Shown here: piece after piece, positions 2,973-5,835 of the stretch
Numbering within the stretch: position 1 is the first letter of the stretch
How the letters are laid out: every line of letters begins with the position of its first letter
Assembly (NCBI GenBank): GCA_910588985.1
Contig: CAJURO010000011.1
Location: forward strand, 60,252-66,086
DNA length: 5,835 bases
Reading direction: 5' to 3'
Origin: an uncultured Eggerthellaceae bacterium
GTDB taxonomy: Bacteria; Actinomycetota; Coriobacteriia; Coriobacteriales; Eggerthellaceae
Made by a program: the position numbers and the translations under genes
The notes under the pieces: model-generated
The model's input: the letters and a program-made list of their open reading frames with translations, nothing else
Databases searched by the model: none
What the model was told of the DNA's origin: nothing

Positions 2973-5835
2973 ATGACCACTCCTCGCATCAAGCCCATGG
3001 GGCAGATTGTCCCAATGATCTACGCTTACACCACTCCAGAGATCGAGAGGCATAACGGCTGGACGAAGATCGGCTACACCGAAGCGCAGACTGTCGAAGA
3101 GCGCATCAAACAGCAAACCCATACCGCTGATGTCAAATGGGAGCTGGGTTGGAAGCGAAACGCACAGTACCAGGACGGCTCGGGCGAATATTTCACGGAT
3201 AAGGCATTCCACGGGTTCCTCGTCGGCAAGAAGGGTGTAGAGCAGGAAACCGACAAGAACAATGAATGGTTCCATATAACGCCCCCGCCTGCGCTTGAGT
3301 ACTTCAACGAGTTCGCCTCGCGCGACTACGTAGGCGACGTCTCCGATAAGCATGTCGCTTACACACTCCGTCAGGAGCAGGACGATGCCGTAGTGGATAC
3401 GCTCTCCTATTTTAAGGAAGGCGGGAAGGAATATCTCTGGAACGCTAAACCGCGTTTCGGAAAGACGCTTTCCACCTATGACTTGGTGCGCCGCATGGGC
3501 GATACGCAGGATATACCCATGAGAGTGATGGTCGTGACCAACCGTCCGAGCATCGCAAACTCCTGGGCGGACGACTTCTACAAGTTCTTCGGATGGCGTG
3601 GGAAGCTCTGCTTTGTCTCCGAGAACGACGCCATTAAGGGTCGTCTCGGTGTGATGTCGCGGACTGAGTATCTGAAGCTCATCAGCGAAAGACCGCGTGG
3701 AGAGAAACCCGGCATGGTGGCGTTTGAGAGCCTCCAAGGGCTCAAGGGATCGATGTACTTCGGCGGCGGGTTCGACAAGCTGAAGTGGGTCAGCGAGATA
3801 GAATTCGACCTTCTGGTGGTGGACGAGAGCCAGGAGGGCGTGGACACCGAGAAGACCGATCGGGCGTTCCGCAATATCAAGCGCAAGCACACGCTGTATC
3901 TGTCTGGCACGCCGTTCAAGGCGCTTGCTGACGGACGCTTTAGCGAGGAGCAGATTTACAACTGGTCCTATGTAGACGAGCAGAGGGCGAAGCGTGACTT
4001 CGACGGAGAAGGATTCAACGTCTACGAGGCGCTGCCGGAGCTTCAAATGTTCACTTACCAGATCTCTCCCATGCTTGAGGGTGAGTTACGGCAAGGTGCG
4101 GCCATCTCAGAAGATGGGTCGAGCATGGACTACGCCTTCGATCTGAACGAGTTCTTCAGCGTGAACGACCCAACGGCCTCAACGCCGACGTTCCGCTACA
4201 AGGACGACGTGGCCAAGTTCCTCGATGCGCTGACGACGAACGAGAAGTACCCTTTCAGCACAGAAGAGCTGCGCGGGGAGTTGCCACACACCATCTGGCT
4301 GCTGGATCGCGTGGCCTCCGCCAAGGCTATGGCAAAGATGTTAAAAGAGCATCCTGTGTTCGGAGAGTACGAGATCGTGCTCGCAGCGGGCGATGGCAAG
4401 CTTGATGGGGATGAGAAGGCGGAGAAAGCCTTCGACAAAGTGCGCCGTGCAATAGAGGAGAGCCCTAAGACGATCACACTATCGGTAGGACAGCTTACCG
4501 TGGGCGTCACCGTGCCCGCGTGGACAGGTATCCTCATGCTCTCCAATATGAAGAGCCCTTCAAGCTATATGCAGGCGGCTTTTCGTGTACAGAATCCCTA
4601 CGAGACCACCATCATTCGCGACGGTAAGCCCTGTCGCGTGCGCAAGGAGCGGGCGTACGTGTTCGATTTCGATCCCGCGCGCACGCTCATCATCTTCGAC
4701 GAGTTCGCCAACAACCTAAGGAGCGGGACAGCTGGCGGCGGCGGTACCGCAGAGGACAGAAAAGAGAACATCCGAGAGCTTCTGAACTTTTTCCCGGTGC
4801 TCGGAGAGGACGAGCAGGGAAAGATGGTCGAGATAGACGCTCAGGCCGTGCTCTCAATCCCGAGGCGACTGAAGTCGGTTGAGGTCGTGCGTCGGGGTTT
4901 CATGAGCAACTACCTGTTCAGCAACATAGGCAATATTTTCGCGGCTCCTGCGGCCGTGACCGAGATAGTGAAGAACCTGAAGCCAGCGAAGAAGGATGAC
5001 TTCGACGCCCAGGCGAACACTATGGCGAATCTGGGAGGTTTGACCGACAATCAGGGCGAGATCGACATCCCCGAGGAAATCGTGGTGGGTCATGCCGCTG
5101 ATCTATTCGGTAGCAAGGTGTACGAGGTTACCGAGGCGCACGTCGAACCGGCCATCGATGAGCTAATGGAAAATGACGATGTGGCCACCATCAAGCAGAG
5201 CGTGAAGGCCGTGGCGGACGCGCTTAAGGGTACCGTAGAGAAGGATGTTATCGACAAAGCGTTCGACTCGTATGATCTTAAGAAGAGCAAGCGCAACCAG
5301 CTTGTGAGGGATGCGACTTCCTCCATTGATTACTTTGTGACGCGCGTGAATGGCGACTTCGACCAGCAAGTGCGCATTGCCGAAGCCGAGCGGAAACGCA
5401 AGGTGAAAGAGGCCGAAAGTTCAAAAGAGATCGAAGCGGCAGAGACTGACTACCAGAAGGCCTTAGAGGAGGCGACGAACGCCCTCAAGGATTCGGTGGA
5501 GAAGTTCAAGAACGAGACAATAGAGAATAAGCCTACCGAGGTGACTCGGAAGCTGGATACCTTCAAAGCCGAGGAGGAGAAGGCTGGTGTGGAGGAGATG
5601 GTTCGCGACCATCTGCGTGGCTTCTCCCGCACGATTCCAAGCTTCATCATGGCCTACGGCGACGAGAACCTCACCCTTGCCAACTTCGACGACTACACCG
5701 AGGACGACGTGTTCGCCGAGGTGACGGGCATCACCGAGGAGCAGTTCCGTTTCCTGCGAGACGGCGGCGACTACGTTGACGACAAGACTGGCAAGACAGA
5801 GCACTTCGCGGGTCATCTGTTCGACGAGACTGTGT
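2973..5835 (+). CDS. GIY-YIG/T5orf172-like nuclease fused to SF2 helicase, 3' end outside window
   Basis: The frame is open from the ATG at 2973 to the window edge: 954 codons, no stop. Residues 1-105 look like a GIY-YIG/T5orf172 nuclease, with MIYAYT (15-20), TKIGYT (31-36), R44 in VEERIKQQ, D76 and H80 in DKAFH, and NEWF (97-100). The SF2 motor follows: a Q-motif-like LRQEQ (132-136), Walker A PRFGKT (160-165), motif Ia VVTNRP (187-192), motif II DESQ (284-287), motif III SGTPF (311-315), motif V about 501-516 and motif VI QAAFRVQ (534-540). A glycine-rich linker (584-591) leads to a helical region with a charged coiled coil at about 795-870. The part from about 873 on (HLRGFSRTIPSFIMAYG at 880-896) recalls restriction-subunit C-termini. 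Only 2 nt separate it from the methyltransferase, so it is the likely cleaving and translocating partner. Type III Res is the nearest functional analogue, but Res normally carries a C-terminal PD-(D/E)XK nuclease. This domain assignment is from motif reading only. Confidence 0.92.
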   Translation, partial: MTTPRIKPMGQIVPMIYAYTTPEIERHNGWTKIGYTEAQTVEERIKQQTHTADVKWELGWKRNAQYQDGSGEYFTDKAFHGFLVGKKGVEQETDKNNEWFHITPPPALEYFNEFASRDYVGDVSDKHVAYTLRQEQDDAVVDTLSYFKEGGKEYLWNAKPRFGKTLSTYDLVRRMGDTQDIPMRVMVVTNRPSIANSWADDFYKFFGWRGKLCFVSENDAIKGRLGVMSRTEYLKLISERPRGEKPGMVAFESLQGLKGSMYFGGGFDKLKWVSEIEFDLLVVDESQEGVDTEKTDRAFRNIKRKHTLYLSGTPFKALADGRFSEEQIYNWSYVDEQRAKRDFDGEGFNVYEALPELQMFTYQISPMLEGELRQGAAISEDGSSMDYAFDLNEFFSVNDPTASTPTFRYKDDVAKFLDALTTNEKYPFSTEELRGELPHTIWLLDRVASAKAMAKMLKEHPVFGEYEIVLAAGDGKLDGDEKAEKAFDKVRRAIEESPKTITLSVGQLTVGVTVPAWTGILMLSNMKSPSSYMQAAFRVQNPYETTIIRDGKPCRVRKERAYVFDFDPARTLIIFDEFANNLRSGTAGGGGTAEDRKENIRELLNFFPVLGEDEQGKMVEIDAQAVLSIPRRLKSVEVVRRGFMSNYLFSNIGNIFAAPAAVTEIVKNLKPAKKDDFDAQANTMANLGGLTDNQGEIDIPEEIVVGHAADLFGSKVYEVTEAHVEPAIDELMENDDVATIKQSVKAVADALKGTVEKDVIDKAFDSYDLKKSKRNQLVRDATSSIDYFVTRVNGDFDQQVRIAEAERKRKVKEAESSKEIEAAETDYQKALEEATNALKDSVEKFKNETIENKPTEVTRKLDTFKAEEEKAGVEEMVRDHLRGFSRTIPSFIMAYGDENLTLANFDDYTEDDVFAEVTGITEEQFRFLRDGGDYVDDKTGKTEHFAGHLFDETV

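Noticed and set aside
2949..4046. Long open frame on the minus strand (365 codons) opposite the start of the helicase gene
   Set aside because: It lies antisense to a strand with clear nuclease and helicase motifs, shows no recognisable domain, and is explained by GC-biased third positions leaving the opposite frame open.
4741..4750. 10-bp palindrome GCGGTACCGC in the glycine-linker region
   Set aside because: Chance level, and produced by GGC glycine codons.
5450..5816. Overlapping minus-strand open frames near the right edge
   Set aside because: Both are shadows of the helicase coiled-coil and tail region; the plus-strand frame continues without a stop through them.
1..5835. Assignment to BREX, DISARM or type I restriction
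   Set aside because: No PglZ, BrxL, DrmA/DrmB, or HsdS-like gene is present in the window, and the methyltransferase and helicase architecture does not match HsdM/HsdR. Genes outside the window could change this.

Overview
The window is a compact, one-strand bacterial defence-type operon. It carries a WYL-domain transcriptional regulator, an Eco57I-like N6-adenine DNA methyltransferase with a built-in target-recognition half, and a very large protein joining an N-terminal GIY-YIG/T5orf172-like nuclease domain to an SF2 helicase motor. The large protein runs off the right edge of the window. The gene order and domain content fit a type III-like or type IIG-like restriction-modification system: modification subunit, then translocase/nuclease, with the regulator upstream. 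I cannot assign it confidently to a named system.

Layout: 1-58 is a short leader holding a run of eight G residues just upstream of the regulator start. 59-1039 is the WYL regulator. 1069-2970 is the methyltransferase; a GTG at 1036 is an alternative start that would overlap the regulator stop. 2973-5835 is the helicase/nuclease, 954 codons seen without a stop. All three genes point right with gaps of 29 nt or less, so one transcript is likely. No terminator, tRNA, rRNA, CRISPR array or insertion sequence was seen.

The most unusual part is the 3' half of the methyltransferase gene. Its base composition drops to roughly 40-45% GC by hand count, against roughly 55-65% in many flanking stretches. 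It contains a 15-bp unit repeated three times in frame (five-residue unit PLIGA). It also contains two strong inverted repeats, one of which is a 50-bp near-perfect palindrome 24 codons before the stop. These lie in the part of the protein expected to read the DNA target, so they may be traces of specificity variation.

Working model (inference): the methyltransferase marks self DNA at a sequence set by its C-terminal half. The GIY-YIG/helicase protein translocates on and cuts unmodified invading DNA. The WYL protein controls expression of the operon, possibly as an autorepressor that senses a nucleic-acid or nucleotide ligand. The moderate GC content, codon choice and gene style suggest an Actinomycetota gut anaerobe such as a member of Coriobacteriia, but this is a weak guess because defence operons move between hosts.
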